Source: Deltaproteobacteria bacterium
GTDB lineage: Bacteria > Myxococcota_C > UBA6777
Assembly (NCBI GenBank): GCA_006226375.1
Contig: SBHC01000035.1
Location: forward strand, 1-64,000
DNA: 64,000 bases
Reading direction: 5' to 3'
Below the pieces are notes generated by a model. It was not told the DNA's origin. It worked only from the letters and a program-made list of their open reading frames with translations, and ran no database searches. Below are positions 44,652 through 53,828 of the stretch, in pieces; the stretch's first letter is position 1; every line of letters begins with the position of its first letter. The translations under genes were made by a program, and so were the position numbers.

Positions 44652-45539
44652 CCTTGTTTCCCTTCATCCTTGCTGAAGACAAAAACAACTTCCAGTGACG
44701 TAACAAAGAGGTACGAAGTCTACAACGTTGGGCTTGCGCAAAATCCAACCCGCTGGACCTCACCGAGGCATGATCCACAAACGGGGGACGTTCCACATGT
44801 TGGTTGTGGCAAACGATGTTGGCTTCGGCCAAGTATTCCCCTGTCTTGTCCAGCCTATCGGCAGGCGTATTCTTAACTCAGATCGACACTCGTTAACCGG
44901 AGAGGGTTGGCATATATTCCAACCTTTTCACCGCCTTTGCCACGAGGTGCCATCGCTCTCTACAGGGGAGAAGGAGCGATGGAGCGACTTGCGCAAACAA
45001 GACGCCTTCCAAGCAACCAGGAGTTTCCAACTCAACCAGGTCCCACTGCAGACACAGGTCTCTTCTGCAGTTGAAGACGCAACGTCATCTGACAGTAGAA
45101 GGTCTGAGGGAAAGACAGAATTTATCTCTCTTTGCCTCAGATATGACGCTGCCTTCTTCGGGAGGCTCCTTGTCGGCTGTCTCCTCATGAACAGTACAAA
45201 CCAGTGAGTTCCTGAGAATAGAGAAGGTCTTTGTCTCCAAAGGTTCTCCAACTCTCTAAAAAACTTGGGCCTTGCGCTATACTGACTTTGACGCTCTTTG
45301 TCAAGTGTAGAGCGGAAAGCGAGCTTTCTTCTGCAGGCTGTGCTGGTCCTATTTTTTGCGTCCCTTGATTTCGGTAGATCCATTTTTTGGTTTTTTGTTG
45401 TATAACCAAGGGACTGGATGTCTTTCCCACAAAGAGCCAGTCTCCGAGTCAGAGCGTTTTGAGAAGGCTTCGGATTTAAGATACGACATCGATTGAATGT
45501 GCGTTTGGTATGAACGTTTGTTGCAGAAGGAAATGCCTT
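44652..45539. other. Long intergenic region (888 bp)
   Basis: Divergent region between the ABC operon and the vWA gene. A strong minus-strand promoter lies at 45276-45304. Open frames within it (for example 44928-45383 minus) lack a ribosome site, have odd composition and are not accepted as genes. The transcript from the promoter would carry a leader of about 620 bases, or contain a small RNA. On the plus strand a TATAAC-like box near 45400 has no good -35. Confidence 0.6.
45276..45304 (-). promoter_or_regulatory. Strong sigma-70 promoter reading towards the ABC operon
   Basis: Minus strand TTGACA (45299-45304), 17-base spacer, TATAGC (45276-45281). Near-consensus. Start would be near 45269, 620 bases from the ATPase start. 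Confidence 0.7.
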
Positions 45540-48500
45540 ATGAGGGGTTCACAACCACGACAGGTTTCTACGTTACGTTCCCATCTTCTGCTGTGGTGTT
45601 TGAGTTTGGGCTTGGGCTGGATGACGTGGGGGAGCCCCTCCTCGACGTGGGCACAGTCCACGACTTGTTTGAAAAACAACCTTCTGTTTGTTCTCGACAA
45701 GTCGGGAAGCATGTTGCAGAACAACAAGTGGACCGATGCCAAATCAGGGATCAACAGCAACACCCAAACGTACGCACAGCAACTTCAATATGGATTGATT
45801 TCCTTCTCCAACGCCAACGCTGTGACTGTTGATGCTGGGATCCCATCGTCTCCCAGCGCAGTGCAAACCGCCCTCAATGGGATTAATCCAGCGGGCGACA
45901 CCTACATGGTCCCTGCCATCGCTGCTGCCAAGAAAGAGATTGAGCGAAGCATCCTCGCGGACCAGGCCAACAGCATCTCCGGGCGACCCAACAGCATCGT
46001 CTTTATCACAGACGGTTCTCCGTCCGATCGTTGCCCCATTCAAGAAGTGAATGCCCTTCGTACCCTCAAAGTCGGCTCTGTGACGTACGACGTCAAAACC
46101 TACGTCATTGGATTTGGCTCCAACGTCAATCCCATCTGTCTCAACAACCTTGCGACAGCAGGTGGAACGGCTTTGGCTGGTTCCATTAAGTATTATGTCG
46201 CGTCCAGCACCACATTCACTGCGGCCGTGAGCAAGATCGCTACATCATCTGCTTCGGAAGCCTGCAACGGACTGGACGATGACTGCGACGGTAAGATTGA
46301 CAACGTCAAGGGCACGAGCACCACGCTGACGCAAAGCTGCACCAAGGGACAATGCACCGGTCAACAAACTTGCACATCCGGTTCTTGGAGCGCTTGCCAG
46401 CCTTCTCCTCCGGCCACCGCCGAGATCTGCAACAACAAAGATGACGATTGTGACGGCTACATCGATAACAATCCTGGCAATGCGCAAAACGATTCACTGA
46501 CCCGCGCCTGCACCACAGGCTGTGGAACAGGGACAGAGACCTGCATCAGCGGTGCCTTCCGCAATTGTTCGGTTGCACCACAAACGGAAGTGTGTGACGG
46601 CAAAGACAACGACTGTGACGGTGGTATCGACAACGTAAAGAACACCTCACAGCCGCTCAAGAGAACCTGTCGAAAAGGTCGTTGCCCCGGGAACGAGGTA
46701 TGCCAATCGGGTTCGTACGGAAGCTGCGTTCCCAACACGGCACCCTCTGCAGAAACTTGCAACGGACAAGACGACGACTGCGATGGCTACATCGACAACA
46801 ACCTGGGCTCTACCTCCAACAACACCCTGACCCGAACTTGCACCTCTGCCTGTGGCAATGGAACGGAGACCTGCATCAGCGGGGCCTTCCGAAACTGTAC
46901 CGCGCCCACGCCCCAGGCTGAATCGTGCAACAACAAAGACGATGATTGCGACGGAAAGATCGACAACATCAAAGGCAAGACCGATGGCATTACCCAAACC
47001 TGCTACCAAGGTCGTTGCCGGGGGACTCGCACATGCACAGCCGGTTCATGGAGTACATGCAAACCCAACACGGCGCCAACAGCAGAGACTTGCAACAACG
47101 CAGACGATGACTGTGATGGTTACCTGGACAACACGGCCAACAGCACGAAAAACTACACGCTGACACGTTCGTGCCAGACCGCCTGCGGCGCTGGAACGGA
47201 GACTTGCATCTCAGGCCAGTGGCGGAACTGCACCGCTGCCCCCAACTCAGAAGGCTGCAACGGCAAAGACGATGACTGCGATGGTAAGGTCGACAACATC
47301 AAAGGTTCCAGCGACCCCTTGAAGCGAGCTTGTTCTGTGGGGCGTTGCTCCGGCGAGCAGATCTGCAGCAACGGCGCGTGGGATACCTGCAAGCCCAAAG
47401 CCACTCCAACGGCAGAGACCTGTAACGGACAGGACGACGACTGTGACGGCTACATTGACAACAACAAAGGTCTACGCCGAAACAACAGCCTGACACGTCC
47501 TTGCACTTCCGGGTGTGGCACTGGAACAGAAACCTGTATCTCAGGGTCATGGCGAAACTGTACTGTGGCTCCCAAGTCGGAAAGCTGCAACGGAAAAGAC
47601 GATGACTGCGATGGCAAGATCGACAATGTCAAAGGAACAACAAACCCTCTTTCAGGAAGCTGTTCGGTCGGTCGATGCAGCGGAACCCGCACTTGTACCG
47701 GTGGAAAATGGGCAACCTGCCAACCGAAAGCGACGCCTGCCGCAGAGACTTGCAACCGGCAAGATGACGACTGCGACGGCTACATCGACAATGACAAAGG
47801 CGTTCGTCGTCACAACACATTGACACGTGCTTGCACAACAGGTTGTGGCACAGGCAAAGAAACCTGCATCTCTGGAGCGTGGCGAAACTGTACCGTCGCG
47901 GCCAAGCCCGAAGTCTGTAACAACCAGGATGACGACTGTGATGGAAAAGTCGACAACGTCAAAGGCACCAACGACAAGCTTAGCCGATTCTGTGTGACTG
48001 GTGGCTGCGATGGCTTTCAACCTTGCTCTGGTGGACTCTGGGGTGTATGTCAACCCAAGTCCACCAACCGGACTGAGACCTGCAACGGCCGTGACGACGA
48101 CTGTGATGGTTACATCGACAACAAGGCAGGAGACACCAAGAACTACACATTGACCCAGCCTTGCAGCACAGCGTGCGGCCAAGGCAACGAAACTTGCGTG
48201 TCCGGTCGTTGGCAGAATTGCACCGCACCTCCTGCCACTTCAGAGCTGTGCAACGGTAAGGATGACAACTGCAACGGACGCGTCGATGAAACTTGGTCTG
48301 CTCAACTGGGCAAGCCCTGCTCCAACCAATGTGGTCAAGGCGTCATCAAATGTCGCGCCGATGGCAAAGGCGCCGAATGTGTAGCTCCCCAACAAAAGCC
48401 CGAAGTGTGTGACGGCCAAGACAACGACTGCGACGGACAGGTCGACGAAGACTGGCCGCAAAAAGGAAAGCTCTGCGTGGCCGGAAGTGGTGCTTGCCAG

Positions 48501-50429
48501 AAAACAGGTCTGTTTCTCTGCAAACTAGACCAAAGCGGCCTGGAATGTTCAGCCAAAGCTCCCAACCAACCCTCCGCTGAAGTGTGTGATGGGATTGACA
48601 ACGACTGCGACGGCAAGGTGGATGAAAACTTACGCCGTCCTTGCTCTTCACCGTGTGGCAAAGGTGACGAAGTCTGTCAGGAAGGCACCTGGTCCAGCTG
48701 CTCTGGTGGCAGCGGAAGCGGCGGCGGCTCTGCCGAAGTGTGCGACAACAAAGACAACGATTGTGACGGTTACGTGGATAACCAAAAGGGCACCAACAAA
48801 GGGAACACTCTTCAGCGTGCTTGCAAGACCGCATGTGGTTCTGGCAATGAGACTTGCATTCGGGGGCAATGGCAGGCGTGCACCGCACCCAAGCCCAAAG
48901 CGGAAGAGTGCAACGGTCAAGACGATGACTGTGACGGTCAAATCGACGGAAACCAACGACCCTGTGCGACCCAGTGTGGTCGCGGCACTGAGACCTGCAC
49001 CGGTGGAAAGTGGGGTGCCTGCTCCAGTCCTCAGTCTACCCCTGAAGTGTGCGATGGCAAAGACAACAACTGTGATGGTCAGGTGGACGAAAACCTCGTT
49101 GCTACCTGCAAAACGGCTTGCGGCGAAGGGAAAGAAACCTGCGTCAAAGGCAAGTGGCAGTTCTGCAATGCGCCGCAGCCCAAAGCAGAAGAGTGCAACG
49201 GGTTGGACGACGACTGCAACGGAACCGTTGATGACAACATTCCACCTCGTGCTTGCCAGGGGGCTTGCGGTGAAGGAACCGCCACCTGCACCGATGGAAA
49301 GTACACAGGTTGTACCGGCGGTCCTCAACCCACGCCCGAAGTTTGTGACAACAAAGACAACGACTGCGACGGTAAAGTTGATGGCTTGCAGCGGTATTGT
49401 CGAACGACATGTGGTGAAGGCGTTGAAGTGTGTCAGGCCGGAACATGGGGGGGCTGTTTGGCTCCTTATCCCGAAAAGGAAAAGTGTGACGGCCAAGACA
49501 ACGATTGCAACGGTCTCATCGACGAAAACGCCACCTGCGCGCAAGGCTTTACGTGTCTTTTGGGAGCCTGCCGACGCACGTGCCGTGGCGGAGAGTGTCC
49601 GGGCGGTCAACGCTGCGTAAACGGTGCTTGTGTCTCGGTGACACCTTGCCAGGGCATTCAGTGTCCTCAAGGTTTGGTCTGCAAAAACGACAAATGCACC
49701 GACGGTTGCGATGACGTGAAGTGCCCCACAGACCAACTCTGCCGCAACGGGAAGTGTTATCCGAAAAACTGCTATGCTTACGGTTGTCCCTTGGGCAAAC
49801 AGTGCGTCAAAGGTGCCTGTGTCGATGACCCCTGCGCCAACCTGGAGTGCAACGCTGATGAGTTCTGCCGCAATGGTCAATGTGTGGGAGCCTGCAAAGA
49901 CGGCTGCGCCAAAGGCGAAAAATGCGTAGATGGAACCTGCGAAGCCGATCCTTGCGCTGGGGTGTCATGCAACGCCGGAGAGCGCTGTGACAAAGGAAAG
50001 TGTATCCCTGATACTTGCGCCAACGTGACGTGCCCGAACGGCGAACGCTGTGTGGATGGAAAATGTGAGCACGATCCTTGTCACAACATCAAGTGTCCGC
50101 TGTTTACGGAGTGCAAAGAAGGGCAGTGTGTGGGCAAGCCGCCCGAAGAACCCGTCACGGAACCTTCCGCAGAAGCTCCTGGACCTGAGGCGGTTACGAC
50201 CGTAGATACCGACGGTGGAACTCCTCGTGTGGACATCGATGACATTGGAACAGCCGACAAGATCAGCGGTGGAGAAAGTTCTACACAGTCTGCTGATGGA
50301 GCTACAGAAGCTCCTGGGGGTTGCGGTTGTGCGACCACCAACGCGTCGATTTCGTTCCTGGGCTGGGGGCTTTTGCTGCTTTGGGCTGGTTTGCTCTTGC
50401 GTCGTCGCCGTCGTCGCGAACTCGTGTAA
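45540..50429 (+). CDS. Giant vWA / MopE-repeat surface protein with MYXO-CTERM-like anchor
   Basis: 1629 residues from ATG 45540 (AAGGA upstream). A signal peptide (about 1-39) precedes a von Willebrand factor A domain with the metal-ion adhesion site DKSGSM (D53, S55, S57) and IVFITDGSPSD. From about 241 to 1340 there are 21 copies of the 'CxxxDDDCDGxxDN' motif. The first twelve alternate strictly between K-type (KIDNVKGT) and Y-type (YIDNN) units, so the repeat was duplicated in pairs. Next come Cys-rich EGF-like units (CPNGERCVDGKC), an acidic Pro/Ala linker and a C-terminus GGCGC, then helix, then RRRRRR, which is the MYXO-CTERM layout. It is probably a cell-surface adhesin. Confidence 0.92.
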   Translation: MRGSQPRQVSTLRSHLLLWCLSLGLGWMTWGSPSSTWAQSTTCLKNNLLFVLDKSGSMLQNNKWTDAKSGINSNTQTYAQQLQYGLISFSNANAVTVDAGIPSSPSAVQTALNGINPAGDTYMVPAIAAAKKEIERSILADQANSISGRPNSIVFITDGSPSDRCPIQEVNALRTLKVGSVTYDVKTYVIGFGSNVNPICLNNLATAGGTALAGSIKYYVASSTTFTAAVSKIATSSASEACNGLDDDCDGKIDNVKGTSTTLTQSCTKGQCTGQQTCTSGSWSACQPSPPATAEICNNKDDDCDGYIDNNPGNAQNDSLTRACTTGCGTGTETCISGAFRNCSVAPQTEVCDGKDNDCDGGIDNVKNTSQPLKRTCRKGRCPGNEVCQSGSYGSCVPNTAPSAETCNGQDDDCDGYIDNNLGSTSNNTLTRTCTSACGNGTETCISGAFRNCTAPTPQAESCNNKDDDCDGKIDNIKGKTDGITQTCYQGRCRGTRTCTAGSWSTCKPNTAPTAETCNNADDDCDGYLDNTANSTKNYTLTRSCQTACGAGTETCISGQWRNCTAAPNSEGCNGKDDDCDGKVDNIKGSSDPLKRACSVGRCSGEQICSNGAWDTCKPKATPTAETCNGQDDDCDGYIDNNKGLRRNNSLTRPCTSGCGTGTETCISGSWRNCTVAPKSESCNGKDDDCDGKIDNVKGTTNPLSGSCSVGRCSGTRTCTGGKWATCQPKATPAAETCNRQDDDCDGYIDNDKGVRRHNTLTRACTTGCGTGKETCISGAWRNCTVAAKPEVCNNQDDDCDGKVDNVKGTNDKLSRFCVTGGCDGFQPCSGGLWGVCQPKSTNRTETCNGRDDDCDGYIDNKAGDTKNYTLTQPCSTACGQGNETCVSGRWQNCTAPPATSELCNGKDDNCNGRVDETWSAQLGKPCSNQCGQGVIKCRADGKGAECVAPQQKPEVCDGQDNDCDGQVDEDWPQKGKLCVAGSGACQKTGLFLCKLDQSGLECSAKAPNQPSAEVCDGIDNDCDGKVDENLRRPCSSPCGKGDEVCQEGTWSSCSGGSGSGGGSAEVCDNKDNDCDGYVDNQKGTNKGNTLQRACKTACGSGNETCIRGQWQACTAPKPKAEECNGQDDDCDGQIDGNQRPCATQCGRGTETCTGGKWGACSSPQSTPEVCDGKDNNCDGQVDENLVATCKTACGEGKETCVKGKWQFCNAPQPKAEECNGLDDDCNGTVDDNIPPRACQGACGEGTATCTDGKYTGCTGGPQPTPEVCDNKDNDCDGKVDGLQRYCRTTCGEGVEVCQAGTWGGCLAPYPEKEKCDGQDNDCNGLIDENATCAQGFTCLLGACRRTCRGGECPGGQRCVNGACVSVTPCQGIQCPQGLVCKNDKCTDGCDDVKCPTDQLCRNGKCYPKNCYAYGCPLGKQCVKGACVDDPCANLECNADEFCRNGQCVGACKDGCAKGEKCVDGTCEADPCAGVSCNAGERCDKGKCIPDTCANVTCPNGERCVDGKCEHDPCHNIKCPLFTECKEGQCVGKPPEEPVTEPSAEAPGPEAVTTVDTDGGTPRVDIDDIGTADKISGGESSTQSADGATEAPGGCGCATTNASISFLGWGLLLLWAGLLLRRRRRRELV
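46255..48125 (+). repeat. Two-unit tandem repeat inside the vWA protein gene
   Basis: Six dimers of about 300 bp coding twelve Asp/Asn loops in strict K/Y alternation (KIDN ... YIDN ...). Spacers such as CGTGTETCISG recur in every Y unit. Confidence 0.8.
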
Positions 50430-50523
50430 GGTTTTCTTTTCCTCTGTTTCTCTCTTGCCAAGCCTTTGTCTCTTTCCTATCTTCCCCACATCTACAAACC
50501 AATCACTTTTTGGGAGGGAAGCT

Positions 50524-51498
50524 ATGTCTTTGCCCTTGCCTTCATTTTATCGTGCTGAAGACGTCCCCACATTGTACGTGGAGCGCGGCGGTCTTGTGGC
50601 TGATGAGGCTCTTCAATATCGCGACAAACACTCCATTGCGCCCGCATCCGAAGACTCGTTTCGGGTTGCTGTGTTCGGGATTGACTGCCAGGTTGGCTTT
50701 TGCCATCCTGACGCCAGCCTTTATGTTCCGGGCGCTGTCCAAGATACACAACGTTCGATTGAGTGGATCTATCGAAACCTGAGCCAGATCTCGGGGCTCT
50801 ATTTTTCCTTGGACACCCACCAGGTCTTCCAGATCTTTCACCCCAGCTGGTGGGTGAACGAGAAGGGGGAGCATCCGGCTCCCTTCTCTGTCATCACCGC
50901 AGCCGATGTGGAGGCTGGTACTTACCGGGCTTTGTACGAACAGGAAGCCTCTCTAGAGTATTGCCGCAAGCTTGAAGCTGCAGGCAAATATGTTCTCACC
51001 ATTTGGCCGTATCACACGCTCTTGGGCGGTACCAGTCATGCGCTCATGCCCGCGTTAATGGAAGCTACGTTGTTCCATAGCATCACACGCGAACAGCAAA
51101 CCCACTTTGAGATGAAAGGGCGGCATCCTCAAACCGAGAACTACTCGGTGTTTAGCCCTGAAGTGAAGACCCTCTCCCGGAAGTCGGTGGGGCGCTTCAA
51201 CCGCTCATTCTTTGACGCGTTGCTTGCCTACGATCGAGTGTATGTCATGGGGCAGGCCAGCTCACATTGTGTGTTGTCTTCGTTGCAGGACATGCACGAC
51301 CGAGTTTTGGCGACCGATCCATCGTTGATGTCGAAGATCTGGATCTTGGAAGATGCCATGAGTCCGGTGACTCCTCCACCCCTTGAGCCTTTGCCCGACT
51401 CCCTGAACTTTCCGGCCATTGCGAAGCAGGCGCTGCAGTCGTTCGCTTCGGCCGGAATGCAAGTCACACGTACCACCGAGCCTATGACCCTTTCCTGA
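50524..51498 (+). CDS. Nicotinamidase/isochorismatase-family cysteine hydrolase, long form
   Basis: 324 residues from ATG 50524 with GGGAGGGA upstream; the family usual is about 200. VFGIDCQVGFCHPDA contains the catalytic Asp, SLDTHQVFQIFHPSWW has the Asp-His...His metal ligands expected in nicotinamidase, MKGRHPQTENYSVFS carries the Lys of the triad and GQASSHCVLSSLQDM the nucleophilic Cys. So all three catalytic residues and the metal site are visible. Nicotinamidase converts nicotinamide to nicotinate in NAD salvage. The extra residues lie mainly at the N-terminus and between Asp and Lys, so another amide substrate is possible. It stands alone between the vWA and pilin genes. Confidence 0.85.
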   Translation: MSLPLPSFYRAEDVPTLYVERGGLVADEALQYRDKHSIAPASEDSFRVAVFGIDCQVGFCHPDASLYVPGAVQDTQRSIEWIYRNLSQISGLYFSLDTHQVFQIFHPSWWVNEKGEHPAPFSVITAADVEAGTYRALYEQEASLEYCRKLEAAGKYVLTIWPYHTLLGGTSHALMPALMEATLFHSITREQQTHFEMKGRHPQTENYSVFSPEVKTLSRKSVGRFNRSFFDALLAYDRVYVMGQASSHCVLSSLQDMHDRVLATDPSLMSKIWILEDAMSPVTPPPLEPLPDSLNFPAIAKQALQSFASAGMQVTRTTEPMTLS

Positions 51499-51764
51499 CC
51501 TCCTTGTCTCTCCTCTTTCAACGTGTTGACATCCATGCAATTTCTTGGTTACCTGTAATCACTGCAGCACAAAAGTTCACACAGTTGTTGCATGGATGTT
51601 CTCCCTGTTGTGTAGGGTATGCACCCAACGAACGGGGAGCATGAGGTGCGGTGGTGAGTTTCAGCGCAGTACGCTAGAAAATCCTCTTCATCACTCCGTT
51701 CCAACCTCTCTACAGAAACCGATATTTTTACAGCGCTACCACGTCAGACAGAGGAAGTCTTGTC

Positions 51765-52355
51765 ATGAGGAAGGAATCGAAGGTCCGCCAGAGGAAAAGT
51801 CGCGGTTTCACTCTTATCGAGTTGATGATTGTTGTGGTGATTATGGGAGTGTTGGCTGCTGTTGCGCTGCCCGCGTTCCTCAAGTTCATCCGGACAAGCA
51901 AATCCTCGGAGGCTCCCATCAACATGCGGGCCATCTCGAACGGTGCGGTTGAGTGGTTTGATTCGGAGCACATGTATTCCAATACGGGGAAGCCTATGCG
52001 GAAGCACTTCCCACACGACGGCCCAGATACGCAAGTTCGCAACGGTCCCAAAACCATGCGGCGACCTCTCGATCCTCCTTGTCACAAAGGTCGGACGGCC
52101 TACAGAAAGAACTCTGAACATTGGCTTCAGCGTCCTTGGAAACATCTCAAGTTTGCGATTGGTACGGCCCATTACTTTCAGTACCAATACACCTACGACA
52201 ACAGTGACAAGTTTGCTCCTTCATTTACGGTCCACGCTCACGCGGATCTCGACTGTGACAAGCACCTCTCTACCTACATAAGGACGGGAGTTGTGAACAA
52301 GAAAACGGGCGAAGTTGAGATGTCGGACATCCTTGTCCTCGACGCTCTAGAGTAA
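51765..52355 (+). CDS. Type IV prepilin-like protein
   Basis: 196 residues from ATG 51765, AGAGGAAG upstream. The prepilin site is clear: basic leader ending KSRG, then FTLIELMIVVVIMGVLAA with Glu at mature position 5; cleavage after G14. The mature protein is short and has two Cys (in PPCHKGR and DLDCDKH) that could form the D-region disulfide, plus many Arg, Lys and His residues. It could be a minor pilin or a pseudopilin of a type II secretion system. PilT/PilU-type ATPases are 5-8 kb away; no pilB, pilC or pilD is in the window. Confidence 0.88.
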   Translation: MRKESKVRQRKSRGFTLIELMIVVVIMGVLAAVALPAFLKFIRTSKSSEAPINMRAISNGAVEWFDSEHMYSNTGKPMRKHFPHDGPDTQVRNGPKTMRRPLDPPCHKGRTAYRKNSEHWLQRPWKHLKFAIGTAHYFQYQYTYDNSDKFAPSFTVHAHADLDCDKHLSTYIRTGVVNKKTGEVEMSDILVLDALE

Positions 52356-52368
52356 CCTCTCCAATCGT

Positions 52369-53808
52369 TCACTCGCCCTCATACTCTTTGGGTTCTACGG
52401 CAGCATGAGGTTGTGTTGTTCGTTTGGCATCCTTGGTCGCCGAAGATCTTGCCGTTGCTTCTGCCAGAAGTTCTTCGAAGAAGGCCAAACCCTCCGCACC
52501 TACCGTCTCCTTGATCTTCTCTTCCCACCCTGATGACTTGGAACTTTGTTGGGCCATAATGTCTTGAAGGAACTTTGGGACGTCAATGCCAAGGGCTGCT
52601 TTGAGCTGTTCCGAGGTCGACACGAGACTGGCGGTTCGCGCAGAGGGGGAGCTTCCTCCTGGAACGGAACCATGGTTGCCTGTTGCTGGTAGCAGCGTGA
52701 GTTGATTCACCTGCAGGCTTTGGATGGTTTGCAAGGTGTGTTTCATCAACACATCCATCTTTTGCATCAAGAAGATGTCGCGAGCATTGTCTCCCGCCTG
52801 TTTCCAGGTTGCGGTCACTGCACGCAGCGCGTTGGCTGTGGCCTGACCGTCTTCCACGATCTTGGCGGCTTGTCCGGCGGCCTCGGCAATGTTCGACTGC
52901 ATCTGTGCTTGGGCTGGAGCGACAACATCTGCTGCGAGCCGACGGCGGGTTTGCTCAATCCGGGCTTTCTGTACTTCAACTTCGGCCGTTGCTTTGGCGA
53001 TCAAGGCGGCAATGTCGGCTTCTTGCTCGGCCACCACTGCGGTGCGGCGGGTGGTTGCGTCGATGATTCGACGGTCTGCCTCGGCTTTCGCCGTTTCGGT
53101 TTGAGCCTGAATCTGAGCCATCGAGATCTCACGCTCGTTTTCCGCAGACTTAATCGCTGACTCCGACTGGGAGGTGGCTTCAGCAATCAAGGCTTGCTTG
53201 CGAATCTCGGCCGCTTGTTTTCGACCGATGGAGTCGAGATATCCCTTCTCGTCCGAAATGTTCTGGATGTTCAAGGTGTCGAGCTTAAGGCCGAGACGTT
53301 CAAGGTCTTGCTCGGCTTCTTCGACGAGGTTTTTTTGGAACGCTGTTTTGTCTTCGTTGACTTGCTCTGGCGTCAACGTCGCGAGCACGCCTCGGAGGTT
53401 GCCCTCCAGAGTCTCTTTGGCGATGCTCATCACCTCACTGCGGGATTTTCCCAGCAGTCGCTCAATGGCGTTGTCAATGATGGGCTCGTTGCTGGCGATC
53501 TTTACGTTGGCCACGGCATCGATGTTGAGCGGGATGCCTCCTTTGGAGTACGCGTTCCGAATCGAGAGTGGGATCGGAATGTTGGTCAGATCCATGCGGT
53601 AGACGCGCTCAAAGAGAGGGATACGCAAGCGTCGTCCACCTTTGACAAGTTGGTATCCAACCATACGTCCGCCAACTTTCCGGCCTCGTCCTGCAAAGAC
53701 GAGCGCTTCGTTTGGTTCGCAGACTTCGAGAAACTTGTTGATGGCGACGGCGATACAAAGTCCTGCAAAGGCGACGATGCCGCCGATGAGAAGGGCTAAT
53801 TTGAGCAT
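52369..53808 (-). CDS. Flotillin-like SPFH protein (downstream copy)
   Basis: 479 residues (AAAGGAG upstream). An N-terminal membrane segment (ALLIGGIVAFAGLCIAVAI) leads into the SPFH/band-7 domain (RRLRIPLFERVYRMDL, NVKIASNEPIIDNAIE). Residues about 200-330 are the flotillin coiled-coil with repeated Glu-Ala pairs (AEADRRIIDATTRR), followed by a Gly/Ser-rich segment. Flotillins scaffold membrane microdomains in bacteria. This is the last gene of an operon: the NfeD-like gene at 56033 and the other flotillin at 55175 come first. It shares the layout of the upstream flotillin but has a longer tail (SKSSGWEEKIKETVGAEG). Confidence 0.9.
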   Translation of the reverse strand: MLKLALLIGGIVAFAGLCIAVAINKFLEVCEPNEALVFAGRGRKVGGRMVGYQLVKGGRRLRIPLFERVYRMDLTNIPIPLSIRNAYSKGGIPLNIDAVANVKIASNEPIIDNAIERLLGKSRSEVMSIAKETLEGNLRGVLATLTPEQVNEDKTAFQKNLVEEAEQDLERLGLKLDTLNIQNISDEKGYLDSIGRKQAAEIRKQALIAEATSQSESAIKSAENEREISMAQIQAQTETAKAEADRRIIDATTRRTAVVAEQEADIAALIAKATAEVEVQKARIEQTRRRLAADVVAPAQAQMQSNIAEAAGQAAKIVEDGQATANALRAVTATWKQAGDNARDIFLMQKMDVLMKHTLQTIQSLQVNQLTLLPATGNHGSVPGGSSPSARTASLVSTSEQLKAALGIDVPKFLQDIMAQQSSKSSGWEEKIKETVGAEGLAFFEELLAEATARSSATKDAKRTTQPHAAVEPKEYEGE

Positions 53809-53828
53809 AGAGTTTCTCCTTTGCCTTT

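Noticed and set aside
44928-45383. 151-residue minus-strand frame in the long intergenic region
   Set aside because: Odd composition, no ribosome site and begins upstream of the predicted transcription start.
46255-49520. Regular tandem repeats, considered as a CRISPR array
   Set aside because: They code for a protein repeat in one open frame, with variable spacers translated in frame, and no cas genes are near.
48648-49880. 410-residue minus-strand open frame rich in Ala, Val and Thr
   Set aside because: Shadow of the MopE-type repeats; codon pattern of the plus strand explains it.
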